Shown in pieces: positions 7,022-14,803 of a DNA stretch of 39,727 nucleotides. The stretch lies in the NCBI GenBank assembly GCA_030684835.1, contig JAUXWZ010000028.1, positions 1 to 39,727 of the forward strand. The letters are read 5' to 3'. Source of the stretch: Beijerinckiaceae bacterium (GTDB taxonomy: Bacteria > Pseudomonadota > Alphaproteobacteria > Rhizobiales > Beijerinckiaceae). The number at the start of each line of letters is the position of its first letter. The first letter of the stretch is position 1. A model generated the notes under the pieces. It made no database searches. It was not told the DNA's origin and was given only the letters and a program-made list of their open reading frames with translations. The translations under genes were made by a program, and so were the position numbers.

Positions 7022-9516
7022 GAGCGCTGAATCTGCACAGCGATCTTGATGTGATCTGGCGCTCGCGTCCAGGCTGGAGGGGCGTTCTCACTAACGTAAA
7101 CCACAGCGACGTGGGTTTACGTTTCATGATTACCGCCTGCGTCTATTTTGCGATTGGCGGCATTCTCTCGATGATGATCCGAGCGCAGCTCGCCACCCCG
7201 CGCTCAGCTTTTGTAGGACCGGAGATCTATAATCAGCTGTTCACAATGCATGGCAGCCTGATGATGTTTTTGTTCGCCATACCCTTCATCGAAGGGCTGG
7301 CGATGTTCATGCTGCCAAAAATGCTGGGCGCGCGCGACCTTGCCTTTCCGCGTCTCTCGGCGTTCGGCTGGTGGTGCTATTTCTTCGGCGGTCTCATCCT
7401 GATCGTGGCTATGGCGTTTGGTGTCGCGCCTGATAGCGGCTGGTTTATGTATACGCCGCTTTCGTCTAAAACTTACACCCCGGGCATCAACTCGGACGTC
7501 TGGCTGATTGGCATTACCTTCGTCGAGATTTCGGCAGTCTGCGCGGCGGTTGAGCTGGTTGTAAGCATATTAAAGGTGCGTGCGCCCGGCATGCCGCTTT
7601 CCCGCATGCCGATCTTCGCATGGTACATACTCGTCACCGCAGGAATGATGGCGGTCGGCTTTCCGCCGCTCATTTTGGCTTCGATCCTGCTTGAAATAGA
7701 ACGCGCTTTTGGTTGGCCCTTCTTCGATCCAACGCGCGGGGGCAGTCCGCTTCTATGGCAGCATCTGTTCTGGTTGTTTGGACATCCGGAAGTTTACATC
7801 ATCTTCTTGCCAGCGGCGGGCGTCGTATCGACAGTGCTTCCCGTGATGGTGCGCCATCCGCTCATCGGTTACAGCTGGGTGGTGGGTTCGGTGCTGGTGC
7901 TCGGCTTCTTCAGCTTCGGGCTGTGGGTGCATCACATGTTTGCGACGGGAATTCCGCATCTGGCGCTGGCGTTCTTTTCAGCGGCGTCAGCGCTGGTCGC
8001 CGTGCCAACAGTGGTGCAGTTGTTTGCATGGCTTGCGACGATGTGGGCCGGGAAACCGCTCTTGCGTCTGCCGATGCTTTACATCGCCGGCTTCTTCTTC
8101 AACTTTTTGCTCGGCGGTCTGACGGGAGTCATGCTAGCGATCGTGCCATTCAACTGGCAGGTGCATGACACAGCCTTCGTCACCGCGCATCTGCATTATG
8201 TCCTTATTGGCGGCTTCCTGTTTCCGATGCTGGCGGGGCTTTATTATTGGTTGCCGCGGCTGACGGCGCGGCTGTCGCATCAGATCCTTGGGCGTCTCGG
8301 GTTCTGGCTGGTTTTCACTGGGTTCAATGCTACTTTTCTGGTGATGCACGTGACTGGACTGCTCGGCATGCCGCGGCGTGTGTATACCTATCAAGCCGGG
8401 CTCGGCTGGGATTGGCCAAACCTCGTTTCATCCATTGGTTCGTTCATCCTCGCCTTCGGTTTTGCTGCTGTTCTCATTGATGTCCTCCTCGCGATTTTCT
8501 TGGGCAAACGCTCGCCGCGAAACCCCTGGCGCGCAAACACGCTGGAGTGGGCCGTGCCTGTTCCAACGCCAAGCTACAATTTTGGCAGCCTGCCGCATGT
8601 CGAAAGCCGCGAGCCGCTCGACAGTCACGGCAAGCTCGCTGTCTCTCTTGCGGAAGGCGAAGGCTATCTCTCGCGCGCGCGCGACAACATGCGAGAAACG
8701 ATGGGTGTTTCGAGCGCCTCGGGGGCCGTGAGCGAAGTTATTGTCGTACCTGGAAACTCCTGGCTGCCATTCCTCACCGCCGCTGCGACGGGCGTCTTTT
8801 TTCTCGCCATCCTCTTCGGCTTTTACTTGTCAGCAATTCCGCCGATGCTGATTGTCGTGGCGCTCGTTTGGCGCTGGGCGGCGGATATCGGCGCGAAGAC
8901 GGACCTTGGTCCACTTGATATCGGCATGGGGCAGAGGGCGCTTGCGCACCACGAGAGTCCTGATCCGCCGGGATGGTGGGGCAGCATCCTCACGCTGGTG
9001 GCCAACGCCACGTTTTTTATGTCGCTGCTATTTGGTTTCGCATTTCTCGCAACCGTTGCGTCTGGGTGGCCTCCGCCAGTCTTGTTCCAGCCATCACTCA
9101 TCGCAGGCGCAGTTGTTATTCTCGGAGTTTCCATCGCGTGGATTTCGGAGGTCATTGCATTGCGGCGTGCAGCGCAGGAAGCGCGTAGCGCAATGTTTTC
9201 TTATTTCATCTCCGCATCAGTTATGGCGCTAGTCGTTGTGGCGCTTGCGATCTTTGCATGGCGTGGCGGCGTCGACCCGAGCGCCCACGCCTACGGCGCG
9301 ACAATTGTATTTTTGGCTGCCTATGGCTGCGTGCATGGAGTCATCGCTACGCTGATGCTTGCCTTCGTGGGGTCGCGCATCGCTTCGGGGTATGTCTCGC
9401 CGGCGCGCCTTCTCGAGCCGCGTGTGGCGCGCCATTGGCTGCGTTATGGCTGTGCGGTCATTGCAATTGTCGCCGTCGTGATTGCATTGCCGGGAGGAGC
9501 AACATGGCGCTGGTGA
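7018..9516 (+). CDS. coxA: Cytochrome c oxidase subunit I-III fusion
   Basis: An 832-residue fusion of heme-copper oxidase subunit I (about residues 15-530) and subunit III (about 570-825). Subunit I shows the heme a ligand in TMHGSLMMF, the CuB/Tyr motif H256-PEVY260, the CuB pair H305-H306 and the heme ligands H391 and H393 (AHLHY), so the active site is intact. The D-channel aspartate is D107 (RDLAFPRLS), but the position of Asn139 in Rhodobacter is S114. By spacing from the CuB histidines, the K-channel lysine (Lys362 in Rhodobacter) is Q334 (VPTVVQLF). Subunit III begins near WLPFLTAAATGVFF. Fused I-III genes with separate coxB and CtaG are known in this clade. The next gene overlaps its end by 13 bases. 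Confidence 0.93.
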   Translation: MRALNLHSDLDVIWRSRPGWRGVLTNVNHSDVGLRFMITACVYFAIGGILSMMIRAQLATPRSAFVGPEIYNQLFTMHGSLMMFLFAIPFIEGLAMFMLPKMLGARDLAFPRLSAFGWWCYFFGGLILIVAMAFGVAPDSGWFMYTPLSSKTYTPGINSDVWLIGITFVEISAVCAAVELVVSILKVRAPGMPLSRMPIFAWYILVTAGMMAVGFPPLILASILLEIERAFGWPFFDPTRGGSPLLWQHLFWLFGHPEVYIIFLPAAGVVSTVLPVMVRHPLIGYSWVVGSVLVLGFFSFGLWVHHMFATGIPHLALAFFSAASALVAVPTVVQLFAWLATMWAGKPLLRLPMLYIAGFFFNFLLGGLTGVMLAIVPFNWQVHDTAFVTAHLHYVLIGGFLFPMLAGLYYWLPRLTARLSHQILGRLGFWLVFTGFNATFLVMHVTGLLGMPRRVYTYQAGLGWDWPNLVSSIGSFILAFGFAAVLIDVLLAIFLGKRSPRNPWRANTLEWAVPVPTPSYNFGSLPHVESREPLDSHGKLAVSLAEGEGYLSRARDNMRETMGVSSASGAVSEVIVVPGNSWLPFLTAAATGVFFLAILFGFYLSAIPPMLIVVALVWRWAADIGAKTDLGPLDIGMGQRALAHHESPDPPGWWGSILTLVANATFFMSLLFGFAFLATVASGWPPPVLFQPSLIAGAVVILGVSIAWISEVIALRRAAQEARSAMFSYFISASVMALVVVALAIFAWRGGVDPSAHAYGATIVFLAAYGCVHGVIATLMLAFVGSRIASGYVSPARLLEPRVARHWLRYGCAVIAIVAVVIALPGGATWRW

Positions 9517-9824
9517 TCAAGCTCCTTGGCGGCCTCTCGCTTTGGGCCGGGGGATTTTCGTTACTTTATGCACTGCACGGTTATGGATGTGCGGTGAACT
9601 GGGGACAACGTACGTTCGGGCCCTTCACACAATTGGGGCTCGCGCTTCTCGTGTCATGGCTCGCGCTCTTGTCGATAACGGGGTTGTTTGTCTATGTGCT
9701 GCATCGCCAGCCGATGCCCACCGACCCGATGTTGACACGCGTTGCACTCATTGGCGCATGGGGCGGGCTCATCGGCATGCTGCTCACTGGCGCGCCGGTT
9801 GTTCTGCCGGCGCGTTGCTTGTAG
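9504..9824 (+). CDS. Small membrane protein of the oxidase cluster
   Basis: A 106-residue protein with three hydrophobic segments: LLGGLSLWAGGFSLLYALHG (about residues 7-26), LGLALLVSWLALLSITGLFVY (about 45-65) and VALIGAWGGLIGMLLTGAPVV (about 80-100). The ATG at 9504 has a strong GGGAGGAG site at 9491-9498, inside the coxA coding end, so coupled translation is likely. I do not recognise a named family. The GYGCAVNWG loop with one Cys after helix 1 is reminiscent of small membrane proteins that follow such oxidase genes in Rhizobiales. A role as an accessory oxidase subunit or assembly factor is inferred from position only. Confidence 0.7.
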   Translation: MALVIKLLGGLSLWAGGFSLLYALHGYGCAVNWGQRTFGPFTQLGLALLVSWLALLSITGLFVYVLHRQPMPTDPMLTRVALIGAWGGLIGMLLTGAPVVLPARCL

Positions 9825-10060
9825 GGCGCAGACGACCGCTCGGCAGCCTCCTGATCATCGCTGCAACCATGCAATATTCGCCTTACGGCATGCGCTTCAA
9901 TTACGCGGGCGCATTGCAGATCCACCGCGAGCTTGAAGAGGCGGCTGCGTCGGCGGCGCAACTCGTACGACGACTTTTTTGAGGATCGTCTGGCCCTTGT
10001 TGTTGCCAACCATCATCACAACTTGGCTTTTCGTACCGCTGCTTTCTTTGCTCCGTAAAG
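9825..10060. other. Gap at the end of the oxidase cluster, no confident gene
   Basis: This 236-bp stretch lies between two convergent genes. A plus-strand frame from the ATG at 9869 reads MQYSPYGMRFNYAG and ends in RRLF at 9982. It is short, has no clear ribosome site and matches no family I know. It may be a worn gene end or chance. No hairpin with a T-run was seen. Confidence 0.35.
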
Positions 10061-10885
10061 CTAAGTTTGCGCCTTAACGACTTCACGTGTGACGACCGTA
10101 AAGCCCGTCATGAGAGCGGGGCCGAAGCTCGTTGAGAGTGCGACGTCGGTGGCGTCCCGCCCATGGGCCATCAGGATGCGTCCGATGCGTGGCGCGTTGT
10201 GCCGGGCGTCAAATATATGCCAGCGTCCCCCAAGATAAACGTCGAACCAGGCGCTGAAATCCATCGGTGCAGGATCGGCGGGCACGCCGATGTCACCGAG
10301 ATAACCTGTGCAATAGCGGGCCGGTATGTTCATGCAGCGGCACAGGGTGATCGCGAGATGCGCAAAGTCGCGGCACACGCCCTGGCGATCGGTGAATCCG
10401 CCATGTGCCGTGCGGGTCGCATCTGCCTTCATGTAGTCGAACGCGATGTGCTGATGAACGAAGTCGCAGATCGCCTGCACGCGGCCCCATCCCAGCGGGG
10501 AGGCGGCGAACTGTGACCAGGCAAACTCGGACAGCCGATCCGTGTCGCAGTACCTGCTACCAAGCAGATAGACGAGGATGTCGTCCGGCAGGTCTTGAAC
10601 CTCGTGCTGTTTCGCGTCTGGCGTCTTGGGATCTGGGAGCCCATTGTCGGCAATCGTGAAAGCCGTGGAGATTGTGGTTGAGCCTGCCGGCGCGACGATA
10701 CGTGTGCAGCGGTTGCCGAACTGGTCAATATAATCGCGAGGCTGCAAGGGCTGGCTGAACGCAAGTGTCTGCGACGTGAGCAGATCGGCCTGCCGCGAGG
10801 GATGAATATTCAGCGCCAGAAGCATCGGCGTCGGGGCAGGGCACTGGTACGTAATTTCAAATCCAGCTTCAATGATCATACTCAT
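10061..10885 (-). CDS. Transglutaminase-like cysteine peptidase family protein
   Basis: A 274-residue soluble protein with an N-terminal beta-rich domain (YQCPAPTPMLLALN, QPRDYIDQFGNRC) and a transglutaminase core. The nucleophile is C171 in RQGVCRDFAHLAI and the acid is D226 in WHIFDARHN. Where classical members have His before Ala-Trp, this protein has S211 (MDFSAWFDVY); a similar Ser variant is, to my knowledge, common in a rhizobial subgroup, so activity is uncertain. No signal peptide is visible. Family members act as proteases or peptide-bond enzymes; the substrate is unknown. It is a single gene, convergent with the oxidase cluster. ATG at 10879 is an alternative start. Confidence 0.82.
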   Translation of the reverse strand: MSMIIEAGFEITYQCPAPTPMLLALNIHPSRQADLLTSQTLAFSQPLQPRDYIDQFGNRCTRIVAPAGSTTISTAFTIADNGLPDPKTPDAKQHEVQDLPDDILVYLLGSRYCDTDRLSEFAWSQFAASPLGWGRVQAICDFVHQHIAFDYMKADATRTAHGGFTDRQGVCRDFAHLAITLCRCMNIPARYCTGYLGDIGVPADPAPMDFSAWFDVYLGGRWHIFDARHNAPRIGRILMAHGRDATDVALSTSFGPALMTGFTVVTREVVKAQT

Positions 10886-11454
10886 CCAATCCGATCGAGC
10901 GGTGCGGGGTGGATCGCTCGGTGGCGCCGTTCACGTGAACGCTAATGCCCACGTAATCACTCGCATGGCCGAAAAAAGTTCCGGAAACTGTTTTCAATTC
11001 GCAGTTTCAGGATGCGACATCCTGAACGCGTAAGGTTGGCTTCAGCGATCCGGCGAACACCATCGGTGAACGCGTGCGATAAATTCATGCAGGTGGTCAG
11101 TAATTAATCAGTCGAAAAGGGCTGATCACTTCGCAATGCTTATCGTTCCCAGACCTGATGACAAGACGCCTCGCTTGAGTGCAACGCAAGCAGCAAATGA
11201 CGAAGGTCATGCAAGCAGAGAAACCCTGCGGACAGGAGATACCTGCCCAGGGACGGTATTGCTCCGTCGTTTTCCCGATTTTCCCGGGCGCATTTTGGCG
11301 TCGTGGGCCATCGTCGAAGGAACAATCATGGAAACGCCCGCGCATAGTGCGCGGACGATGCTCGTGGGAGGCGCGCTTACGCGGCGAGGACGTATCGTCG
11401 CTGTGATCATCACAGTCGCGAAGCGCCCCAGCATTACACCTGCACTTGTCGAGA
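10886..11454. other. 569-bp intergenic region without a confident gene
   Basis: Several frames cross this stretch, including plus-strand 11136-11885 and minus-strand 11097-11483. They have arginine-, proline- and serine-rich compositions and no family resemblance, and one runs through the coding end of the next gene, so I treat them as chance frames. The region holds a 9-bp inverted repeat at 11006-11026 and a shorter one at 11401-11415 (CTGTGA, three bases, TCACAG). Promoter signals for the transglutaminase-like gene are presumably near 10886-10990, but no clear -35/-10 pair was seen. Confidence 0.5.
11006..11026. repeat. Perfect inverted repeat, 9-bp arms, 3-base spacer
   Basis: TTCAGGATG (11006-11014) and CATCCTGAA (11018-11026) are exact reverse complements separated by CGA. 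There is no T-run, so it is not a standard intrinsic terminator. It could be an operator or part of a dispersed palindromic element. It lies about 120 bp upstream of the transglutaminase-like start. Confidence 0.6.
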
Positions 11455-12657
11455 TCAGGCCTTATCGGCTTGAGCGACTTCATGCGCCGCCTTGGCGACG
11501 TCGTAGTCGTAGAGGCTCAGTCGCAGCGCCGCGATGTTGCGTATTTCCTCATCCCGCTTTTCGAGGCTCGGGTAGAGAGAATCGTATCTCATGCCGTTTC
11601 GGCGTGACTCCGATTGCACCATGCTGGTGCGTGGGCGGCGTAGGGCTTCGTAGTCGCGCAGGGCTGCGGGAACGTCGCTGGCGCAGCGGCCGGCGAGCAG
11701 AACCGCCAGCGCCACGCCATCTTCGATTGCCTGATTTGCGCCCTGGCCGAGGTGGGGAAGCATGGGATGGGCCGCGTCACCGAGCAGCGCGAGGCGGCCA
11801 TTGCACCATGTGCGCAGCGGCTTGCGGTCGAACAGTCCCCACCAGAAACAGGTTTCGACCTTCGCCACCAGTTTCCCGATGTTAGGGTCCCAGCCCGCGA
11901 AGGATTCCGCCAGCTGGTCGCGGTCGCCGATGGCTGACCACGATTCTACAGTTTCGATGTCGAGAGGCACAAAGCCGACGTAGTTGAGCAGCGTTCCGCT
12001 GCGCACCGGGAACACCATGAAGTGCTTGCCCTCACCCATCCAGACCTGATGGGTTTGATCAGGCCATGCGTCCAGGCTTTGGCGGTCGATCAGGCCACGG
12101 TAGGCCCTGAAGCCCGAATATTCCGGCGGCGACGGCTCCACCACGAAGGGCTGTAGCGCAGACCGAATGCCGTCGGCTGCGATAACGACGTCGGCCTCGA
12201 TTGCGCGACCGTTGCCGAAATTGACCGTTGCGCAATCGTCGGTTTGCGAAAAGCCGACGCAGCGATGGTCGACATGGATGGAGCCGGGGGGCAGCGCGGC
12301 CGCCAGCGCGTTCAGGATGTCGGCGCGATGCATGCCGTACATGCCGTTCCAGCCGCTGGAATCTTCCGTGACGATAGAGCCGACGATGGTTCCATCTGAG
12401 CGCCGATAGTGCGACCCCGGGCCAACCTTTGCGCCGACCTTTGCAAGCGCGTCTTTGAAGCCCATCGCTTCCAGTTGCCGCAGGCTGTTCGGGTAGACGA
12501 AGATGCCGGCGCCTACTTCGCCGAGCGTGGCCGCTTGTTCGTACACGTCCACCTTGAGGCCCTGCCGATGAAGCGCGTTCGCGGCGGCCAGCCCGCCGAT
12601 ACCGCCGCCAATCACCGCCGCCCGCAGCGGCCGCCCGCCATTCACACCGCTTTCCAC
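11455..12657 (-). CDS. FAD-dependent aromatic-ring monooxygenase (salicylate hydroxylase-like)
   Basis: Class A flavoprotein monooxygenase of about 400 residues, using NAD(P)H and O2 to hydroxylate a ring. Motifs in order are AVIGGGIGGLAAANAL (ADP-binding GxGxxG), the DG motif VVIAADGIRS near the middle, and GDAAHPMLPHLGQGANQAIEDG (FAD ribityl-binding GD motif) near residue 290. It resembles salicylate 1-monooxygenase and 6-hydroxynicotinate 3-monooxygenase, but the substrate cannot be told. The frame stays open to 12852, yet the GTG at 12657 has GGAGG eight bases upstream and the extra N-terminal codons look non-coding, so I chose it. It is divergent from the Bug-MBL-luciferase-like genes, with 194 bp between starts, which suggests one regulated unit. 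Confidence 0.87.
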   Translation of the reverse strand: MESGVNGGRPLRAAVIGGGIGGLAAANALHRQGLKVDVYEQAATLGEVGAGIFVYPNSLRQLEAMGFKDALAKVGAKVGPGSHYRRSDGTIVGSIVTEDSSGWNGMYGMHRADILNALAAALPPGSIHVDHRCVGFSQTDDCATVNFGNGRAIEADVVIAADGIRSALQPFVVEPSPPEYSGFRAYRGLIDRQSLDAWPDQTHQVWMGEGKHFMVFPVRSGTLLNYVGFVPLDIETVESWSAIGDRDQLAESFAGWDPNIGKLVAKVETCFWWGLFDRKPLRTWCNGRLALLGDAAHPMLPHLGQGANQAIEDGVALAVLLAGRCASDVPAALRDYEALRRPRTSMVQSESRRNGMRYDSLYPSLEKRDEEIRNIAALRLSLYDYDVAKAAHEVAQADKA

Positions 12658-12851
12658 GTCAACGTCCTCCGCCAATTTCTGCGCGCCGTATGACGCCCGC
12701 GCGCATCCAGCTTCGCGATAGCATGCAATCTCCGGTTTGTCGCAGCCGCCGGATTGTCGCCCGCTAAGCGGTTGCCGCGGGTCGCCCCTGCGTCCTATGT
12801 TGGCGGCAATGGATTGGCGGCAGCGTTCGCCAGCATGAGGGAGGACGTTCA

Positions 12852-13871
12852 ATGAAGCGCCTGGCTATGATGGCGAGCCTTTTGATCGCAGGGGCGGGGT
12901 GCATCGCACCGGCGGCAGCGCAGTCGGGCGCGGATTTCTACAAAGGCCGGCAGCTGACAATCATGGTCGGGTTTCCGCCCGGCGGCGGTTACGATATTTA
13001 CGCCCGCGTTCTGGCGCGCCACATCAGCGGGCATATTCCCGGCGCCCCGACGATTGTTGTGCAGAACATGCCCGGCGCCGGCAGTCTCAACCTCGCCAAC
13101 CACATTTATTCGGTTGCGCCAAAGGACGGCACGGTTATGGGGAGCGTCGTGTCCAGTGCTCCGTTCGAATATTTTTACGACGGACAAGGCGTGCGCTTCG
13201 ATCCGCTGAAATTCGCCTGGATCGGCGGTATGATTGAGGACACGTCAACCTGCGGCGTCTGGCATACATCACCAGCCAAGCAATTTCTGGATTTGCAGAC
13301 GCATGAAGCGCCGTTTGCCGGAACGGGCCCTGCCGCGCCGCCCGAGGTCGAGTCCAAAGTCAGCAACGATGTGCTGGGCACCAAAATGAAGCTCATCCTC
13401 GGATATCGCGGGCTGGGCGACGTTTACGCGGCCATCGAAAAGGGCGAGCTTGAAGGTTCCTGCGGCATCACGTGGTCTTCTGTGAGCGCGGTGAAGACGG
13501 ATTGGATTCGGGATGGCAAGTGGCGCACGCTGGTGCAGATCGCGAGCAAGCGTCACAAGGATTTGCCCGACGTGCCGTTACTGACAGAATTTGCGCGCAA
13601 CGATGCTGATCGCAAGCTGCTGGAACTGGTGGGCCTGCCAAACCTCACCGGGCGCCCCTACATGGCGCCGCCAGAAACGCCGGCAGACAGGGTCGCCATT
13701 CTCCGCAAGGCCTTTAGCGCAACGTTGAAGGACGCGGCCTTCCTGAAGGACGCCAATCAGGCCAAGCTGCCCATTGACCCAGTGAGCGCCGAGCGCATCG
13801 AGCAAGTTCTTTCCGATGCGGCCAAGATGCCGAAGGATGTCATTGCGCGCATGTCGAAGTCCCGTCAGTGA
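12852..13871 (+). CDS. Bug/TctC-type solute-binding protein (paralogue 1)
   Basis: Periplasmic binding protein of 339 residues with a signal peptide (MKRLAMMASLLIAGAGCIAP, cleavage probably after AAAQS or nearby). The Bug fold marks are GFPPGGGYDIYARVLARH (about residues 39-56), VVQNMPGAGS and APKDGT. It shares with three other proteins in this window the central signature WIGG...VWHTSPAK..LDL. Canonical Bug proteins feed TctAB importers or act as sensors; no TctA or TctB gene is present here. A strong GGGAGGAC precedes the ATG. Its stop overlaps the GTG of the hydrolase gene (GTGA), tying the binding protein to an enzyme. The ligand is unknown but is probably a small carboxylate or a related compound. 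Confidence 0.88.
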   Translation: MKRLAMMASLLIAGAGCIAPAAAQSGADFYKGRQLTIMVGFPPGGGYDIYARVLARHISGHIPGAPTIVVQNMPGAGSLNLANHIYSVAPKDGTVMGSVVSSAPFEYFYDGQGVRFDPLKFAWIGGMIEDTSTCGVWHTSPAKQFLDLQTHEAPFAGTGPAAPPEVESKVSNDVLGTKMKLILGYRGLGDVYAAIEKGELEGSCGITWSSVSAVKTDWIRDGKWRTLVQIASKRHKDLPDVPLLTEFARNDADRKLLELVGLPNLTGRPYMAPPETPADRVAILRKAFSATLKDAAFLKDANQAKLPIDPVSAERIEQVLSDAAKMPKDVIARMSKSRQ

Positions 13872-14710
13872 GCGATGCGCTCAACGACCCCGGAATTCGC
13901 CGCTTGATCGGCGACATCGAGATCATAGCCGTTACGGATGGGCTTCTGCCCACGGACTCAGACAAGGCTATTGGTCTAGATTCCGCAGAGTGTGTACGCC
14001 TTTGCGGGCATGCTCATGGAGAGACCTTCCACATAAGCGTGAATGAATATGTCATTCGCACAGGAGGCAAGACCCTCCTGATCGACGCCGGGGCCGGGAC
14101 GCGGTCCTATCCCGGCGTCGGCCTTTTGCCGGAAAATTTGCGGCGCATCGGCATTGCGCCGGAAAGTATCGACGCGGTGCTGCTGACGCATTTGCATAGC
14201 GACCATATGCACGGGCTCGTCGACGCGGACGGCGTGGCGAATTTTCCCAATGCGGAACTCGTTCTGCATGAGGAGGAGACGAATTTCTGGATCGACAAGG
14301 CGCCCACGGGCAACGCGCGTGTTGATCGCAGCCTGCCGCTGGTGGAGCGCAATACGCGGCCCTATCGCGAGCGGCTTCGCACCGTGCGGGGGCAGGAGGC
14401 TTACCCCGGCGTTTTTGCGCAACTCTCCAAAGGGCACACGCCGGGCCATACGACCTGGCGCGTGTCGTGCGGCCGAGAGCACGCCATCATGTGGGGCGAC
14501 ACGATCCATTTCGAGGCGATCCAGATCCCGCGCCCTGATGTCGCTGTCGCCTATGACATGGACCCCGGCGCCGCTGCTGCGGCACGGCGCGCGATCTTCG
14601 ACATGTGTGTCGACGACGGACTGCTGGTGATGGGCGCCCATATATCCTTTCCGGGTTTTGGAAAGCTGGAGCGGCGCGGCCTTGGCTTTGCTCTCGTGTC
14701 CGACCTCTGA
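13868..14710 (+). CDS. Metallo-beta-lactamase-fold hydrolase
   Basis: A 280-residue soluble enzyme starting at a GTG overlapping the upstream stop. The zinc motif is TH108-L-H110-S-D112-H113 (HxHxDH), followed by GHTPGHT near residue 190 and GDTIHF near 210, with the late His in MGAHISFPG. The arrangement, with an N-terminal IEIIAVTDG strand and a GAHISFPG ending, fits the AttM/lactonase-like branch of the MBL superfamily that opens lactones or esters. The substrate is not readable. Tight coupling to a Bug protein and a flavin monooxygenase downstream suggests a catabolic step such as lactone or ester opening. A quorum-quenching role is possible but not supported by anything specific. Confidence 0.88.
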   Translation: MSDALNDPGIRRLIGDIEIIAVTDGLLPTDSDKAIGLDSAECVRLCGHAHGETFHISVNEYVIRTGGKTLLIDAGAGTRSYPGVGLLPENLRRIGIAPESIDAVLLTHLHSDHMHGLVDADGVANFPNAELVLHEEETNFWIDKAPTGNARVDRSLPLVERNTRPYRERLRTVRGQEAYPGVFAQLSKGHTPGHTTWRVSCGREHAIMWGDTIHFEAIQIPRPDVAVAYDMDPGAAAAARRAIFDMCVDDGLLVMGAHISFPGFGKLERRGLGFALVSDL

Positions 14711-14725
14711 TTACTGTTAATCGGA

Positions 14726-14756
14726 ACAGCGACCGCGCTGTTGCTCTGGTCGCTGT
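14726..14756. repeat. Inverted repeat, 9-bp arms, between MBL and luciferase-like genes
   Basis: ACAGCGACC (14726-14734) and GGTCGCTGT (14748-14756) are exact complements around a 13-base spacer. It starts 16 bp after the hydrolase stop and ends 48 bp before the next ATG. There is no T-run. It may be a weak terminator, an mRNA hairpin or an operator. Confidence 0.55.
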
Positions 14757-14803
14757 CAAATTGATAAGATATTGGCCAGCAGCCATTTCAGGAAACGTCG
14801 CAG

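Noticed and set aside
9869-9982. Possible small gene after the oxidase cluster
   Set aside because: No clear ribosome site, no known family and the frame joins an overlapping frame of the upstream gene.
11401-11415. CTGTGA-TCA-TCACAG as a CRP-like site
   Set aside because: CRP sites need six bases between TGTGA and TCACA; here there are three, so only a short inverted repeat is supported.
11136-11885. Plus-strand open frame (249 codons) over the gap and the monooxygenase end
   Set aside because: Its second half is antisense to conserved monooxygenase residues, and its first half has no ribosome site or family resemblance.
12658-12852. N-terminal extension of the FAD monooxygenase frame
   Set aside because: The extra residues are Arg/Gly/Cys-rich and unlike the family; the GTG at 12657 has an excellent ribosome site.
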